Positions 1 through 8,779 of a stretch of 64,000 bases of DNA are shown piece after piece (within the stretch, counting starts at the first letter, position 1; each line of letters starts with the position of its first letter). Under the pieces are notes generated by a model, which saw only the letters and a list, made by a program, of their open reading frames with translations, had not been told where the DNA came from and did no database searches. The position numbers were made by a program, and so were the translations under genes. This DNA comes from Streptomyces cylindrosporus. GTDB lineage: Bacteria; Actinomycetota; Actinomycetes; Streptomycetales; Streptomycetaceae. Location of the stretch: NCBI RefSeq assembly GCF_022698165.1, contig NZ_JALDAY010000014.1, positions 248,001 to 312,000 of the forward strand, given 5' to 3'.

Positions 1-1812
1 GGCCTCCTCGCGGTCCGCGACCATCATCAGGTGGACGCCGACGGCCGGGCCCTCGTCGGCGAGGTAGCGCAGCTGGTTCACGGCCCGGTCGTCGAAGCCG
101 TGCGGGAAGTCGTTGACGATCAGCAGCTGCTGGGCCGTGTCGAAGCCGGGCGGGAGCGAGTCGGCCGCGCCGCCGCGCAGCGCCATCTGCACCAGGTCGA
201 CGCGCTGGGTGAGCCGGGTCAGGACGTCCGTCACCCCGGCGGCGCCCAGGGCGGGCGGGCCCGCGAGCACTCCGGACCGCACCAGCGGCGCGAGGGCCTG
301 CGCGCCCGAGCCGGCCGGGTCGACGACGTGCACGGTGAACTCGCCCGCCGGATAGACCGCGAGCAGCCGGGCGGCCAGCGCCACAGCCGTGGTCATCGCG
401 AGATGGCCGAGCGCGTGGGCGTCGGCGTACGACTCGTCGAAGGACCCCGAGCTGCCGCTGTCGATCCACAGACCGCGCTCCAGCGGCAGCCGCACCAGCA
501 TCGGGATGCGCAGCAGCTCGCTCTCGGGCAGGTAGAGGTCGCCCAGGCGCACGGCCATGGGGATCTCCATGGGTACGCGGTAGGCGTGCCACACGGGGTT
601 GTCCCAGCGCGCGTACGCGGGCGGCAGCGCGGGCTCCACGACCTCGGCCTCGGCGGTGAGCTGGGCGAGGTCCCGGTCGAGGGCGGCCCTGGCCTGGTCG
701 ACGAGGTCCGCGTGCTTCGTGCGGGCGGCCTCGCGCGCCGCGTCGCCCGACCCGCCGATCCTGTTGCGCGGGTCGGACAGGGCCTGGTCGAGCTCCTTCT
801 CCATCCGCGAGTCGGCGAAGTCGACGGCGCTGCGGTACGCGGCGGTGGTGCGGGCCAGGTCCTCGAACATGCCCCAGACCTGGTTGTAGAGCCGCTCGTC
901 CATGGACCAGCCGGTCGCGTCGCCCGCGACGGGCTGCGCGGGCTGTCCGGGCGGGGCCGGGGGCGCGGTCGGCGGGGGCGGCGGCGGAGCGGCGGTCTGC
1001 CGGCCCGGATGGGTGTAGTTCACCGGCCCGCCCGCGGCGGGCGCGGACGGCTGGGTGACGGCGGAGGGGTCCGAGGATCCCGTGGGGTATCCGGGCTGTG
1101 CGCCCTGCGGGTGGTACGGGGACGAGGAATGCGGGGGTACGGGACCGGGGGCGCCCTGCGGCGCGGGGCCGGCCTGGTCGGGGCCGGGCGCGGGGGCGGC
1201 CGTCTGGCGGGTGCGGTCGCCGTCGGCCGTGCGCTGTGGCGCCGGTACCGAGCGGGCCAGGCCGCGGGCCACCGCGTCGTGGATGCCGCCCGCGAGGTGG
1301 TGGGCCTCGGGCAGACCCTGGTCGGCGAAGAGCTCGGCGAGGCCGCCGGAGTAGCCCTGGCCGACGGCGCGCACCTTCCAGGCGCCCTGGCGGCGGTAGA
1401 GCTCCAGGGCGACAACGGCCGACTCGGCGTCCAGGCCGGTGATCGTGTAGCTGGCCACCTCGGAGCCGTCCAGGCCGGTGACCGCGACGAAGGGGGCGGC
1501 GACGGCGCCGAAGCGGGGCGGGCCGCCCACGGCCGCCGTGGGCAGGGCGAGCAGCACGCTGACGCGGTGCACGGCCTCCGGCATGGCGGCCAGGTCCACC
1601 GCGAGCCGGTGGTCGGCGGCCGCCTGCCGGGAGACCTCCAGGCCCGGCAGGGTGGGTGCGCCGGGGTGGGCCACCCATTCCACGCCGCGGGCCTTGCCGT
1701 TCTCGTCGCCGAGCGTGGCCGAGGCCACGATCGGTGTGCCGGCCGAGATCCGGATCTCCAGACGGACCTGGGAGAGCGGGTGGTTCTGTCCCCGCACCAG
1801 CTCGGCCGTCAT
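1..1812 (-). CDS. TerD-domain protein with C-terminal ATPase-like region (partial, 3' end beyond window)
   Basis: Seen: the reading frame opens at an ATG at 1812 (MTAELVRGQNHPLSQVRLEI) and stays open for 604 codons to the left edge, so the C-terminus is missing. Residues 1 to about 165 resemble a TerD/stress-protein domain. A Pro/Gly/Gln-rich linker follows (about 190-310), then a region of about 290 residues with RGLWIDSGSSGS, TVHVVDPAGSG and LLIVNDFPHGFDD. This region recalls FtsK/SpoIIIE-like ATPases, but the expected Walker A GKS/GKT is not visible, so it may be degenerate. The gene lies 56 bases downstream of a second terD gene on the same strand and is probably cotranscribed with it. 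Inference: a stress-response Ter protein with a nucleotide-binding-like module; substrate unknown. Confidence 0.75.
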   Translation of the reverse strand, partial: MTAELVRGQNHPLSQVRLEIRISAGTPIVASATLGDENGKARGVEWVAHPGAPTLPGLEVSRQAAADHRLAVDLAAMPEAVHRVSVLLALPTAAVGGPPRFGAVAAPFVAVTGLDGSEVASYTITGLDAESAVVALELYRRQGAWKVRAVGQGYSGGLAELFADQGLPEAHHLAGGIHDAVARGLARSVPAPQRTADGDRTRQTAAPAPGPDQAGPAPQGAPGPVPPHSSSPYHPQGAQPGYPTGSSDPSAVTQPSAPAAGGPVNYTHPGRQTAAPPPPPPTAPPAPPGQPAQPVAGDATGWSMDERLYNQVWGMFEDLARTTAAYRSAVDFADSRMEKELDQALSDPRNRIGGSGDAAREAARTKHADLVDQARAALDRDLAQLTAEAEVVEPALPPAYARWDNPVWHAYRVPMEIPMAVRLGDLYLPESELLRIPMLVRLPLERGLWIDSGSSGSFDESYADAHALGHLAMTTAVALAARLLAVYPAGEFTVHVVDPAGSGAQALAPLVRSGVLAGPPALGAAGVTDVLTRLTQRVDLVQMALRGGAADSLPPGFDTAQQLLIVNDFPHGFDDRAVNQLRYLADEGPAVGVHLMMVADREEA

Positions 1813-1868
1813 CGCCCTCGTCCCCCTGTGTCGCTGGTGTGTCGTGTCGTGTGCGGCCCTGGGCGGTC

Positions 1869-2447
1869 CTACAGGACCGGCAGGATGGCCGGCATCAGGT
1901 CCTGGAAGGTGCGGCCGTTGGCCGGGGAGCCGAGGGCCGTCATCGTCCAGCCCGGGCCCGAGCGGTGCACCTTCGCCATGATCTGGGCGGTGTAGGCGCC
2001 GCCGCCCGCGAGGGTGTAGCGGGCCAGCTCCTGGCCGTTGGTCTCGTCGACCAGGCGGCAGAACGCGTTCTGCACCTCCTGGAAGGTCTGGCCCGTGAAG
2101 GAGTTCACGGTGAAGACGATCTGGTCGATGTGGACCGGGACGCGCGCGAGGTCGACGAGGATCGCCTCGTCGTCGCCGCCCTGGCCGACACCACCGACGA
2201 GGTTGTCACCGGTGTGGCGCACCGAGCCGTCGTCGCTCACCAGGTGGCGGAAGAAGACGACGTCGACCGGCTGCTTGTCGGCGAACAGGACGGCCGAGGC
2301 GTCGAGGTCGATCTCCCGGGTGCGCGAGCCGAACAGGCCGCGCCGGGGAGCCGCCTGCCAGCCGAGACCCATGCGCACCGCGGTCAGGCTGCCTCCGTCG
2401 TTCTTCTGCAGACTGATGGCCTGACCCTTGGTCATGTTGACGGTCAC
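1869..2447 (-). CDS. TerD family stress protein
   Basis: A 192-residue protein, the usual length for TerD/TerE calcium-binding stress proteins. The start is a GTG at 2447 (MTVNMTKGQAISL), chosen because GAGGGG sits 6 bases before it; an in-frame extension to 2576 has no such site. Seen: DLDASA at 48-53 and an acidic GDNL...GQGGDDE stretch at 80-94, the regions that bind calcium in TerD proteins. Known: Ter proteins act in tellurite, phage and general chemical-stress tolerance, and TerD-like proteins affect differentiation in Streptomyces. A damage-type promoter (2504-2526) lies upstream and a second TerD-domain gene follows, so the two are probably one unit. The substrate and mechanism are not evident from the sequence. 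Confidence 0.93.
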   Translation of the reverse strand: MTVNMTKGQAISLQKNDGGSLTAVRMGLGWQAAPRRGLFGSRTREIDLDASAVLFADKQPVDVVFFRHLVSDDGSVRHTGDNLVGGVGQGGDDEAILVDLARVPVHIDQIVFTVNSFTGQTFQEVQNAFCRLVDETNGQELARYTLAGGGAYTAQIMAKVHRSGPGWTMTALGSPANGRTFQDLMPAILPVL

Positions 2448-2479
2448 GCGCTGATCCCCTCTCGAACTGTCCCCTGTTG

Positions 2480-2494
2480 CCGCGGAGTCCGCGG
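2480..2494. promoter_or_regulatory. Small palindrome in the terD leader
   Basis: CCGCGGA-g-TCCGCGG is a perfect 7-bp inverted repeat with a single central base, between the predicted start of transcription and the terD ribosome binding site. It could form a leader hairpin or be a protein site; nothing further can be said from sequence. Confidence 0.35.
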
Positions 2495-2503
2495 TTGACC
2501 AGA

Positions 2504-2526
2504 ACCCTACGCAGCGCCACTGACAG
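2504..2526 (-). promoter_or_regulatory. PafBC/RecA-NDp-type DNA-damage promoter before terD
   Basis: On the minus strand CTGTCAGTG is followed after exactly 8 bases by TAGGGT. The mycobacterial RecA-independent damage promoter is TTGTCRGTG-N8-TAnnnT, so 8 of 9 upstream bases match and the spacing and -10 are exact. The terD start codon is 57 bases past the -10, giving a leader of roughly 50 bases. Inference: terD and the following TerD-domain gene respond to DNA damage. Confidence 0.72.
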
Positions 2527-2607
2527 TGCCGTACCCCGGCTCGTACTTTGTGTCGGTCTTGCAACACAGTGCGCATCCGCCGAGGTACGACGGGTGGCGC
2601 GGGGAGA

Positions 2608-4740
2608 TCAGGCCAGGCCGGCCTCCTTCATCTGGCGCAGTTCCTTCTTCATCTCGGAGACCTCGTCGCGCAGCCGGGCGGCGATCTCGAATTGGAGATC
2701 CGCGGCGGCGGCGCGCATCCGTGCCGTCATCTCCTCGATCTGGTCGGCGAGTTCGGCCGCGGGGCGGTCGGTCGGCACCGTCTCCTTGGCCTTGCCCTTG
2801 GCGGACTTGGCGCCGCCGGCCTTTCCGAGTGCGGGCACGGGGGCCTTGGCTCCCTTGCCGTCCTTCGACTTGCGGTAGCCCGAGCCGAGCAGCTGCTCCG
2901 TGTCGACGTCCTCGCGGGCGATCTGCGCCACGATGTCGTTGATCTTCTTGCGCAGCGGCTGCGGGTCGATGCCGCGCTCCGTGTTGTACGCGACCTGCTT
3001 CTCCCGGCGGCGGTTGGTCTCCTCGATGGCCTTCTCCATCGCCGGGGTGATCTTGTCGGCGTACATGTGGACCTGGCCGGAGACATTGCGCGCCGCGCGG
3101 CCGATCGTCTGGATGAGGGACGTGCCGGAGCGTAGGAAGCCCTCCTTGTCGGCGTCCAGGATCGCGACCAGGGACACCTCGGGCAGGTCGAGGCCCTCAC
3201 GCAGCAGGTTGATGCCGACCAGGACGTCGAACTCGCCGGAGCGCAGCTCCCGCAGCAGCTCGACGCGGCGCAGGGTGTCGACGTCGCTGTGCAGATAGCG
3301 AACCTGGATGCCGAGCTCCAGGAAGTAGTCCGTGAGGTCCTCGGCCATCTTCTTGGTGAGCGTGGTGACCAGGACGCGCTCGTCCTTCTCGGTGCGCTTG
3401 CGGATCTCGTGCACCAGGTCGTCGATCTGGCCCTCGGTGGGCTTGACGACGACCTCGGGGTCGACGAGGCCGGTGGGGCGGATGATCTGCTCCACGGCGC
3501 CGTCCGCGCGCGAGAGCTCGTACTTGCCCGGGGTCGCCGACAGGTACACCGTCTGCCCGATGCGCTCCTGGAACTCCTCCCACTTCAGCGGGCGGTTGTC
3601 GAGGGCGGAGGGCAGGCGGAAGCCGTGGTCGACGAGGGTGCGCTTGCGGGAGGCGTCGCCCTCGTACATGGCGCCGATCTGCGGGACGGTGTTGTGCGAC
3701 TCGTCGATGACCAGCAGGAAGTCGTCCGGGAAGTAGTCCAGCAGGGTGTTCGGCGGGGAGCCGGGCAGGCGGCCGTCGAAGTGCATCGAGTAGTTCTCCA
3801 CGCCGGAGCAGGAGCCGATCTGGCGGAGCATCTCGAGGTCGTACGTCGTGCGCATCCGAAGGCGCTGGGCCTCCAGGAGCTTGCCCTGCTTCTCGAGCTC
3901 GGCGAGGCGCTCGCCGAGCTCCTTCTCGATGTCGTTGACCGCGCGCTCCATGCGCTCGGGGCCCGCGACGTAGTGGGAGGCGGGGAAGACGTACAGGTGC
4001 TCGTCGTCGCTGATGATCTCGCCGGTGATCGGGTGGAGCGTCGAGAGGGCCTCGATCTCGTCGCCGAACATCTCGATGCGGACCGCGAGCTCCTCGTAGA
4101 CCGGGAAGATCTCGATGGTGTCGCCGCGGACGCGGAAGGTGCCGCGGGTGAAGGCCAGGTCGTTGCGCGTGTACTGGATGTCCACGAAGCGGCGCAGCAG
4201 CTGGTCGCGGTCGATCTCCTCGCCGACCCGGAGCGGGACCATGCGGTCCACGTACTCCTGCGGTGTACCGAGGCCGTAGATGCAGGACACCGAGGCGACC
4301 ACGACGACGTCGCGGCGGGTGAGCAGCGAGTTGGTCGCGGAGTGGCGCAGGCGCTCCACCTCCTCGTTGATCGAGGAGTCCTTCTCGATGTAGGTGTCCG
4401 ACTGCGGGACGTAGGCCTCGGGCTGGTAGTAGTCGTAGTACGAGACGAAGTACTCGACCGCGTTGTTCGGCAGCAGCTCGCGGAACTCGTTCGCCAGCTG
4501 GGCGGCCAGGGTCTTGTTCGGCGCCATCACGAGCGTGGGGCGCTGGAGCTTCTCGATCATCCACGCGGTGGTGGCGGACTTGCCGGTGCCGGTGGCGCCG
4601 AGCAGGACGACGTCCTTCTCGCCCGCCTGGATGCGCCGGGCGAGCTCGGCGATGGCCTGGGGCTGGTCGCCGCTGGGCTGGTAGGGGCTGACGACCTCGA
4701 AGGGCGCCACCGTGCGTTCGATGTTGGAAACGGGCCGCAT
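2608..4740 (-). CDS. uvrB: UvrABC excinuclease subunit B
   Basis: UvrB is the damage-verification helicase of nucleotide excision repair; it is loaded by UvrA and recruits UvrC. Seen: Walker A GATGTGKS at 48-55, the beta-hairpin YYDYYQPEAYVP, the DE-box VIDESHNT, helicase motifs in the C-terminal half (QTIGRAARN) and a C-terminal UVR domain (ADLQFEIAARLRDEV) that binds UvrC. The protein has 710 residues, somewhat over the family norm because of a Lys/Ala-rich linker before the UVR domain. The start is the ATG at 4740 (MRPVSNIERT), because a damage promoter ends at 4748, only 7 bases before it; a longer in-frame start at 4770 would lie inside the promoter. The mRNA is therefore probably leaderless. 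uvrA is not in the window. Confidence 0.98.
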   Translation of the reverse strand: MRPVSNIERTVAPFEVVSPYQPSGDQPQAIAELARRIQAGEKDVVLLGATGTGKSATTAWMIEKLQRPTLVMAPNKTLAAQLANEFRELLPNNAVEYFVSYYDYYQPEAYVPQSDTYIEKDSSINEEVERLRHSATNSLLTRRDVVVVASVSCIYGLGTPQEYVDRMVPLRVGEEIDRDQLLRRFVDIQYTRNDLAFTRGTFRVRGDTIEIFPVYEELAVRIEMFGDEIEALSTLHPITGEIISDDEHLYVFPASHYVAGPERMERAVNDIEKELGERLAELEKQGKLLEAQRLRMRTTYDLEMLRQIGSCSGVENYSMHFDGRLPGSPPNTLLDYFPDDFLLVIDESHNTVPQIGAMYEGDASRKRTLVDHGFRLPSALDNRPLKWEEFQERIGQTVYLSATPGKYELSRADGAVEQIIRPTGLVDPEVVVKPTEGQIDDLVHEIRKRTEKDERVLVTTLTKKMAEDLTDYFLELGIQVRYLHSDVDTLRRVELLRELRSGEFDVLVGINLLREGLDLPEVSLVAILDADKEGFLRSGTSLIQTIGRAARNVSGQVHMYADKITPAMEKAIEETNRRREKQVAYNTERGIDPQPLRKKINDIVAQIAREDVDTEQLLGSGYRKSKDGKGAKAPVPALGKAGGAKSAKGKAKETVPTDRPAAELADQIEEMTARMRAAAADLQFEIAARLRDEVSEMKKELRQMKEAGLA

Positions 4741-4747
4741 GGGTTCC

Positions 4748-4770
4748 ACCGTACGACCCGCCACTGACAA
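4748..4770 (-). promoter_or_regulatory. PafBC/RecA-NDp-type DNA-damage promoter of uvrB
   Basis: TTGTCAGTG, 8 bases, then TACGGT on the minus strand: an exact match to TTGTCRGTG-N8-TAnnnT. The -10 ends 7 bases before the uvrB ATG, which predicts transcription starting at or next to the A of the start codon (leaderless). Confidence 0.88.
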
Positions 4771-4780
4771 CGCGGCGCGA

Positions 4781-5638
4781 TCAGCGGTTCTGCGGGGTGC
4801 GGGAGCTTTGTCGGGCGCCGCGGATCGGGCGCGGCCGGTGGGCCGGGTGGTGGACGGTGGGGTGGGCCGGGACGCCCGGCTTCTGCTCGACGGGGGTCCA
4901 CTGGGGCTTGCCCATGACCATCAGCGGGTCGAACATCACCACCACGCCGGCGAGGACGAGGAAGGCGAGCGGGCCGACCAGCATGGGCCACAGCAGTGCG
5001 GCGGGCGAGTCGCCGGCGGTCGGGGCGGACGTGCCGTGGAGGTGGACGCTCATGGCCGCCATGCCCGTGTAGTGCATGCCGCTGACGGCGAGCCCCATGA
5101 CGAGACTCGCGCCCACGCTCCACATGAAGCCCCTGACTTGTCCGGCGGCCCAGAGGGCGGCTGTGGCGGCGGCCATCGCTATGACGACGGAGGCGGCCAC
5201 GGTGAGCGTGTTGTACTCCAGTTTTCCGTTCAGGCGCATTCCCGCCATGCCCAGGTAGTGCATCGAGGCGATGCCCAGGCCGGTGATCGTGCCGCCGGTG
5301 AACAGGGCCGTTCCCCTCGCGCCCTTGTAGCCGACTATGAAGATCCCGATGCCCACCATGACGATGGCGACGCCGAGGCTCGCGAAGGTCGTCGGTTTGT
5401 CGTAGTGGATCGGCGCCTGCTTGACGGTGAAGCCCATCATGGCGACGAAGTGCATGGTCCATATGCCGGAGCCGATGGCCGCCGAGCCGAGGGCCAGCCA
5501 GGCGGGGCGCCGGGAGTGGGTGACGAGCATCGATCTGGTGGTGCAGCGCAGGCCCAGGGCTCCGCCCAGAGAGGCCATGAGATAGGCCACCAGCGGTGTG
5601 ACGAGTCCGTAGCTGAATCCGTCGACCGTGCCTTGCAT
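4781..5638 (-). CDS. MHYT-domain integral membrane sensor
   Basis: A 285-residue membrane protein with three copies of the MHYT signature: MHFVAMM (62-68), MHYLGMA (126-132) and MHYTGMA (188-194), each at the end of a hydrophobic helix. About seven transmembrane segments are apparent, followed by a Pro/His/Arg-rich cytoplasmic tail from about residue 245. Known: MHYT domains are proposed to bind copper through the conserved Met and His residues and to sense a diatomic gas; elsewhere they are fused to GGDEF/EAL or kinase domains. Here there is no output domain. The start ATG at 5638 follows GGAAGGG. The gene stands alone, divergent from the phosphodiesterase gene. Confidence 0.92.
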   Translation of the reverse strand: MQGTVDGFSYGLVTPLVAYLMASLGGALGLRCTTRSMLVTHSRRPAWLALGSAAIGSGIWTMHFVAMMGFTVKQAPIHYDKPTTFASLGVAIVMVGIGIFIVGYKGARGTALFTGGTITGLGIASMHYLGMAGMRLNGKLEYNTLTVAASVVIAMAAATAALWAAGQVRGFMWSVGASLVMGLAVSGMHYTGMAAMSVHLHGTSAPTAGDSPAALLWPMLVGPLAFLVLAGVVVMFDPLMVMGKPQWTPVEQKPGVPAHPTVHHPAHRPRPIRGARQSSRTPQNR

Positions 5639-5918
5639 GCGCGGCTGCCCTTCCCGCCCTCTTGCGTCCCTGATTTCCCTGAAATGCGCCCCCTCCCAGG
5701 ACCGCCCGAGCGGTCAGGGTTGAGGCAGAGAGTATGACTCCCACCGGAATGGTCGAACGATTTTCCGGCAAAGAAACACGTCGTTGCCCCAGTTGTGCGG
5801 CACCAGTGAGCGGACTTGGACAACACCATTCGATGTGTGTCCATTCTGTACCGCGCCGACAATGACGCTCTGCTGTCACAGTTGAGCTGTCCGTGATTGC
5901 CCGACGCGAGGAGCACGC

Positions 5919-6797
5919 ATGTACGCGCGCGCAATGGCCGCCATCACCACCGCGCTGCTGGGGGTCGCCGCCCTGCTGCTGCCCGGCTCCGACGCCCGGG
6001 CGGGCGACGTCGCCGGCGAGCACGTCGCGGTCATCGGCCACCGGGGCGCCTCCGCCTACGCGCCGGAGAACACCCTGGCCTCCATCGACAAGGCGGCGCG
6101 GCTGGGCATCACCTGGGTGGAGAACGACGTCCAGCGCACCAAGGACGGCGAACTCGTCGTCGTCCACGACGACAGCCTGCAGCGCACGACCGACGTCGAG
6201 CAGGTCTTCCCCGGGCGCTCGCCGTGGAAGGTAAAGGACTTCACAGCGGCCGAGATCGCGAGCCTGGACGCGGGGAGCTGGTTCGGCCCGAAGTACGCGG
6301 GCACGCGCGTGCCGACGCTGCGGCAGTACATGCGCCGGGTGGAGCACAACCACCAGAAGCTGCTTTTGGAGATCAAGAACCCCGAGCTGTACCCGGGTAT
6401 CGAACGGCAGACTCTGAAGCTCCTCGCCAACGAGGGCTGGCTGGACCGGCAGCACCTGGCGGGCCGGCTGATCGTGCAGAGCTTCAGCGCGGACAGCCTC
6501 AAGATCGTCCACGACCTCGATCCCGCCGTCACGACCGGCTTCCTGGGCACGCCACGCGTGTCGGACCTGCCCGCGTACGCGGCCTTCACCGACGGGATCA
6601 ACCCCTCGTACAGCTCGATCTCGACGGGTTACGTGGCCGCCGTGCACGCGTTCACCGGGCCGCACGACAGGCCGCTGGAGGTCTTCGCCTGGACCGTCAA
6701 CGACGCGCCGACGGTACGGCGGGTCGTCCGCTACGGCGTGGACGGCGTCATCACCAACAAACCGGACGTGGTCCGGGCCGCGCTGCAGGCACCCTGA
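5919..6797 (+). CDS. Secreted glycerophosphodiester phosphodiesterase
   Basis: Hydrolyses glycerophosphodiesters to glycerol-3-phosphate and an alcohol, releasing phosphate and carbon from phospholipid head groups or teichoic acid. Seen: a signal peptide (charged start, hydrophobic 7-22, cleavage after ARA near residue 28), then the GDPD core with GHRGASAYAPENT (40-52, catalytic His and Glu), VENDVQRTKDGELVVVHDD (metal ligands and second His), LLLEIKNPE, and the C-terminal FAWTVND and GVDGVITNKPD. The 292 residues fit the family. The ATG at 5919 follows GAGGAG. Known: secreted GDPDs of Streptomyces are often PhoP-controlled; I could not identify a convincing pair of 11-base PHO repeats in the 280-base upstream region. 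Confidence 0.95.
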   Translation: MYARAMAAITTALLGVAALLLPGSDARAGDVAGEHVAVIGHRGASAYAPENTLASIDKAARLGITWVENDVQRTKDGELVVVHDDSLQRTTDVEQVFPGRSPWKVKDFTAAEIASLDAGSWFGPKYAGTRVPTLRQYMRRVEHNHQKLLLEIKNPELYPGIERQTLKLLANEGWLDRQHLAGRLIVQSFSADSLKIVHDLDPAVTTGFLGTPRVSDLPAYAAFTDGINPSYSSISTGYVAAVHAFTGPHDRPLEVFAWTVNDAPTVRRVVRYGVDGVITNKPDVVRAALQAP

Positions 6798-6822
6798 GTC
6801 CGGCCGGCCGGCTGGCGGGGCG

Positions 6823-6845
6823 TTGTCAGTGGCGGGTCGTACGGT
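6823..6845 (+). promoter_or_regulatory. PafBC/RecA-NDp-type DNA-damage promoter of the alkyltransferase gene
   Basis: TTGTCAGTG, 8 bases (GCGGGTCG), TACGGT: an exact consensus match, identical to the uvrB promoter across all 23 positions. The ATG starts 7 bases after the -10, again predicting a leaderless message. Confidence 0.9.
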
Positions 6846-6851
6846 GGGCGC

Positions 6852-7406
6852 ATGGACAGCCATGGGCAGTACGAGCAGCAGGTCGTGTGGGCCGTGGTGG
6901 ACAGCGGTATCGGTCCACTGCTGCTGGCCGCGACCCGCGAGGGCCTGGTCAACGTCGTGTTCCACGCCACGGACGCGGTGCGGGACAGGGCCCTCAAGGG
7001 GCTTGCGTCCCGCTTGGGCGTCGAGCCCGTCGAGGCACTGGACTCGCCGCTGCTCGCCGAGGCGATACGGCAGGTCGACGAGTACTTCGCGGGCAAGCGG
7101 CGCGACTTCGAGCTGCCGCTGGACTGGTCGCTGATCTCCGGCTTCAACCGGCAGGTGCTGCGCGAGCTGGCCGCCGGTGTGCCGTACGGCGCCGTGGTGG
7201 GCTACGGCGACCTGGCCGGGCGCGTGGGCCAGCCGGGCGCGGCCCAGGCGGTGGGGGCCGCGATGGGGTCCAATCCGCTGCCGGTCGTGGTGCCCTGCCA
7301 CCGTGTGGTCGAGAGCGACGGCGGCATAGGCGGGTTCGGGGGCGGACTGGAGACCAAGCGGAAGCTGCTCGCCCTGGAGGGAGTGCTGCCCGAGCCGCTG
7401 TTCTGA
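6852..7406 (+). CDS. ogt: Methylated-DNA--[protein]-cysteine S-methyltransferase
   Basis: A suicide repair protein that transfers alkyl groups from O6-alkylguanine to its own cysteine. Seen: the active-site PCHRV with Cys149, preceded by the helix-turn-helix/Arg-finger region (FNRQVLRELAAGVPYGAVVGYGDLA), and the AAMGSNPLPVVVPCHRV core. At 184 residues it is a stand-alone Ogt-like protein without an Ada N-terminal domain. The start at 6852 is set by the damage promoter 7 bases upstream; there is no Shine-Dalgarno sequence. A formaldehyde dehydrogenase gene follows 129 bases later, which suits a small alkylation-handling neighbourhood. Confidence 0.96.
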   Translation: MDSHGQYEQQVVWAVVDSGIGPLLLAATREGLVNVVFHATDAVRDRALKGLASRLGVEPVEALDSPLLAEAIRQVDEYFAGKRRDFELPLDWSLISGFNRQVLRELAAGVPYGAVVGYGDLAGRVGQPGAAQAVGAAMGSNPLPVVVPCHRVVESDGGIGGFGGGLETKRKLLALEGVLPEPLF

Positions 7407-7535
7407 CGATCCGTCGGCCGGCTCCCACCCACCCGTACGCGGAGGGTGGCCGGAAGGCCGAGCCGGTAGCAGACTCCGCCATGCGCACAGCCACTGGCAT
7501 CCGAGGGCTCGGAGCCGAAGGGACGGCGAATTCGC

Positions 7536-8762
7536 ATGAGCGGAAACAGGGCAGTCGCGTATCTCAAGCCGGGCGCGGTGGAGGTCCGGACCATCGAACA
7601 CCCGACGCTTGAACTGCAGGACGGGCCGGGGGTGGCACCGGAGAACGTCGGCCGCAAGTGCCGGCACGGTGTGATCCTCAAAGTGCTCGCCAGCAACATC
7701 TGCGGCAGCGACCAGCACATGGTGCGCGGGCGGACGACCGCGCCCGAGGGGCTGGTCCTCGGACACGAGATCACCGGGGAGGTCGTCGAACGAGGGCCGG
7801 ACGTCGAGTTCATCGAGGTCGGCGACATCGTCTCGGTACCGTTCAACATCGCCTGCGGGCGGTGCCGCAACTGCAAGGAGCGCAAGACCGGCATCTGCCT
7901 GAACGTCAACCCGGCCCGCCCCGGGGCGGCGTACGGCTATGTCGACATGGGCGGCTGGGTCGGCGGCCAGGCCGAGTACGCCATGGTCCCGTACGCGGAC
8001 TTCAACCTGCTGAGGTTCCCGGACCGCGACGAGGCGCGTGAGAAGCTGCTCGACCTGACCATGCTGTCGGACATCTTCCCGACCGGCTTCCACGGCGTGG
8101 TGAGCTCGGGCGCGGGCGTCGGTTCGACGGTGTACGTCGCCGGGGCGGGCCCGGTCGGTCTGGCGGCGGCCGCTTCGGCGCAGCTGCTGGGTGCCGCCGT
8201 GGTCATCGTCGGCGACCTCAACCCCGAACGCCTCGCGCAGGCGCGGAGCTTCGGCTGCGAGACCGTCGACGTCTCGCAGGGCAGCATCGAGGAGCAGATC
8301 GCCCAGATCACCGGGGAGCCGGAGGTGGACGCGGCGGTCGACGCGGTCGGCTTCGAGGCCCGGGCGCACGGCCCCGACGCCCCGGAGGCGCCCGCGACCG
8401 TCCTGAACTCGCTGATGGGCATCACGCGTGCGGGCGGCGCACTGGGCATTCCCGGGCTCTACGTCACGGACGACCCGGGCGGGATCGACGAGGACGCGAA
8501 GTCCGGGACGCTGAAGGTGCGGCTCGGTCTCGGCTGGGCCAAGAGCCACCACTTCACGACCGGACAGTGCCCGGTGATGAAGTACCACCGCGGCCTGATG
8601 CAGGCGATCCGGCACGGGCGCGTGCACATCGCCAAGGCGGTGAACGCGACCGTCATCGGCATCGAGGACGCTCCCCGCGGCTACGCCGAGTTCGACCAGG
8701 GCGCCAGCCGCAAGTACGTGCTCGATCCACATGGGGCGCTGGACGGCGTACGGCCCGTCTGA
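7536..8762 (+). CDS. fdhA: Glutathione-independent formaldehyde dehydrogenase (zinc alcohol dehydrogenase family)
   Basis: Oxidises formaldehyde to formate with NAD. Seen: the catalytic-zinc region CGSDQH (Cys56) and GHEITGEVVE (His77), the structural-zinc cysteines 107, 110, 113 and 121 (CGRCRNCKERKTGIC), and the Rossmann motif GAGPVGLAA (203-211). The 408-residue length and the N-terminal KCRHGVILKVLASNICGSDQH arrangement fit the glutathione-independent FDH/dismutase group better than ordinary alcohol dehydrogenases. The ATG at 7536 lacks a strong ribosome site. It follows the alkyltransferase gene on the same strand; formaldehyde is a product of some alkyl-damage chemistry, so a shared role is plausible but inferred. 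Confidence 0.93.
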   Translation: MSGNRAVAYLKPGAVEVRTIEHPTLELQDGPGVAPENVGRKCRHGVILKVLASNICGSDQHMVRGRTTAPEGLVLGHEITGEVVERGPDVEFIEVGDIVSVPFNIACGRCRNCKERKTGICLNVNPARPGAAYGYVDMGGWVGGQAEYAMVPYADFNLLRFPDRDEAREKLLDLTMLSDIFPTGFHGVVSSGAGVGSTVYVAGAGPVGLAAAASAQLLGAAVVIVGDLNPERLAQARSFGCETVDVSQGSIEEQIAQITGEPEVDAAVDAVGFEARAHGPDAPEAPATVLNSLMGITRAGGALGIPGLYVTDDPGGIDEDAKSGTLKVRLGLGWAKSHHFTTGQCPVMKYHRGLMQAIRHGRVHIAKAVNATVIGIEDAPRGYAEFDQGASRKYVLDPHGALDGVRPV

Positions 8763-8779
8763 GCCCCTGAGGCAGGGGT

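Noticed and set aside
31..1995. Long plus-strand reading frames opposite the TerD-ATPase gene and similar long frames opposite many genes
   Set aside because: These are GC-bias shadows of true genes; composition is Arg/Gly/Ala-rich, third-position GC is wrong for the frame, and no family motifs appear.
5700..5918. PHO box before the glycerophosphodiesterase gene
   Set aside because: CTGTC occurs twice 14 bases apart, but the 11-base direct-repeat spacing and GTTCACC core are missing.
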